Of a stretch of DNA of 15,302 bases, positions 14,679 through 15,302 are shown in pieces; positions within the stretch are counted from its first letter, which is position 1, and every line of letters begins with the position of its first letter. The notes under the pieces are model-generated. The model did not search any database. It was not told where the DNA came from and saw only the letters and a program-made list of their open reading frames with translations. A program made the translations under genes and the position numbers. The stretch spans positions 1-15,302 of the forward strand of contig DATGEO010000157.1 in assembly GCA_035310015.1 (NCBI GenBank), in the 5' to 3' direction. Source of the DNA: DATGEO01 sp035310015. GTDB lineage: Bacteria > Chloroflexota > Dormibacteria > Dormibacterales > Dormibacteraceae.

Positions 14679-15302
14679 GTGACCCGCTCCCTGAGCGGAC
14701 GGCTGCTGATCGGCGTCGTGGCCCTCGTGCTGGTCGCGCTCGTCGTCGCCGACTCCGCGACCTACATCCTGCTCCGCAACTCGCTGCTCAGCCGCGTGGA
14801 CGCTCAGCTCACGTCGCGCCCGACCCAGGACACCGCGCGCACGGTCATCGGCAACGACTGCCACCTGCTCGGGCCAGGTTCGCCTGACTTTCCGACCAAC
14901 ACGGTCGCCGAGCTCATCTCGCAAAGCGGCACGGTGCTCGTCTCATGCTCCTTCCGGCCCTTCGGCAGCAGCTCGACGCCACCCGCGCCGGAGCTGCCGA
15001 GGGCGCTGACCAACGCCGGCACCGACCACCCGGCCCCTCCGTTCACGGTGGACGGCACCGGGGCCGTGGGCCAGTACCGGGTCACCGACTGGCCGGAGGA
15101 CTCCTTCAACGGCAGCTTCATCGTCTTCGCGATTCCGATCGATGACATCAACTCGACCCTGAGCCAGCTCCTCTTGCTCGAGGCCCTGATCGGCGCGGTC
15201 GCGGTGGCCGGCATCGCCGTGCTCGCGCTCTTGATCATCCGCATCGGCCTGCGCCCCCTGGCGCGCATGGGCGCCGTGGCGGAGGACATCGCCAAGGGCG
15301 AC
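14679..15302 (+). CDS. Sensor histidine kinase, N-terminal part (partial)
   Basis: The first 208 residues of a membrane histidine kinase; the frame is open at the right window edge, before the HisKA and HATPase domains. TM1 is at about 9-32 and TM2 at about 165-187, with an extracytosolic sensor of about 130 residues between them. A HAMP linker begins at about 188 (GLRPLARMGAVAEDIAKGD). The sensor contains just two cysteines, C61 and C90, which could form a disulfide. The GTG at 14679 lies 3 bases after the regulator stop, so it is the cognate kinase of that regulator. No named sensor family was recognised. Its place at the end of a redox gene cluster suggests it senses an extracytosolic redox or metal signal; that is inference. 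Confidence 0.92.
   Translation, partial: MTRSLSGRLLIGVVALVLVALVVADSATYILLRNSLLSRVDAQLTSRPTQDTARTVIGNDCHLLGPGSPDFPTNTVAELISQSGTVLVSCSFRPFGSSSTPPAPELPRALTNAGTDHPAPPFTVDGTGAVGQYRVTDWPEDSFNGSFIVFAIPIDDINSTLSQLLLLEALIGAVAVAGIAVLALLIIRIGLRPLARMGAVAEDIAKGD

Overview
The window looks like chromosomal DNA of a high-GC actinobacterium. It is visibly GC-rich throughout, with many GTG starts, one TTG start and tight 4-base stop/start overlaps. Actinobacterial-style families are present: a MEDS/HATPase RsbA-like regulator paired with a STAS protein, and an M50 protease carrying a CBS pair. A Thermoleophilia-like soil lineage (Solirubrobacterales or relatives) is my best guess; that is inference from gene content, not from a phylogeny. 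No tRNA, rRNA, CRISPR array, insertion sequence or phage gene was seen, and no gene-free stretch exceeds about 140 bases.

Region 1 (1-943, minus strand): an ECF-type sigma factor and an overlapping membrane protein, probably its anti-sigma partner, which runs off the left edge. Region 2 (955-2397, plus): 6-phosphogluconate dehydrogenase, divergent from the sigma gene with almost no spacer. Region 3 (2384-6148, minus): a STAS protein, an RsbA-like MEDS/HATPase regulator and a site-2-type intramembrane protease (a partner-switching cassette), then MsrB, a small HExxH zincin-like protein and a small membrane protein. Region 4 (6285-8704, plus): a tryptophanase translationally coupled to a DUF72 protein. 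Region 5 (8803-10516, plus): an orphan OmpR-family response regulator and a monofunctional proline dehydrogenase with an 18-bp palindrome in its promoter region.

Region 6 (10583-15302, plus) is the most interesting part. It holds a Ser-rich single-span membrane protein, a diheme ferric-reductase-like membrane protein, a NuoF-like flavin/FeS protein, a [3Fe-4S] ferredoxin, an ApbE flavin transferase, an OmpR-family response regulator and the start of its histidine kinase. Nearly all are joined by 4-base overlaps. They read as one redox module that could pass electrons from the cytoplasm through two membrane hemes to an outside acceptor, with ApbE flavinylating an unidentified partner. The same triple 11-bp direct repeat lies upstream of the first gene and immediately upstream of the response-regulator gene (inside the end of apbE). 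This suggests that the encoded two-component system controls the module and itself.

Several starts (gnd, the orphan regulator, proline dehydrogenase, possibly tryptophanase) sit 7-8 bases after a -10-like hexamer with little or no Shine-Dalgarno sequence, which suggests leaderless transcription.
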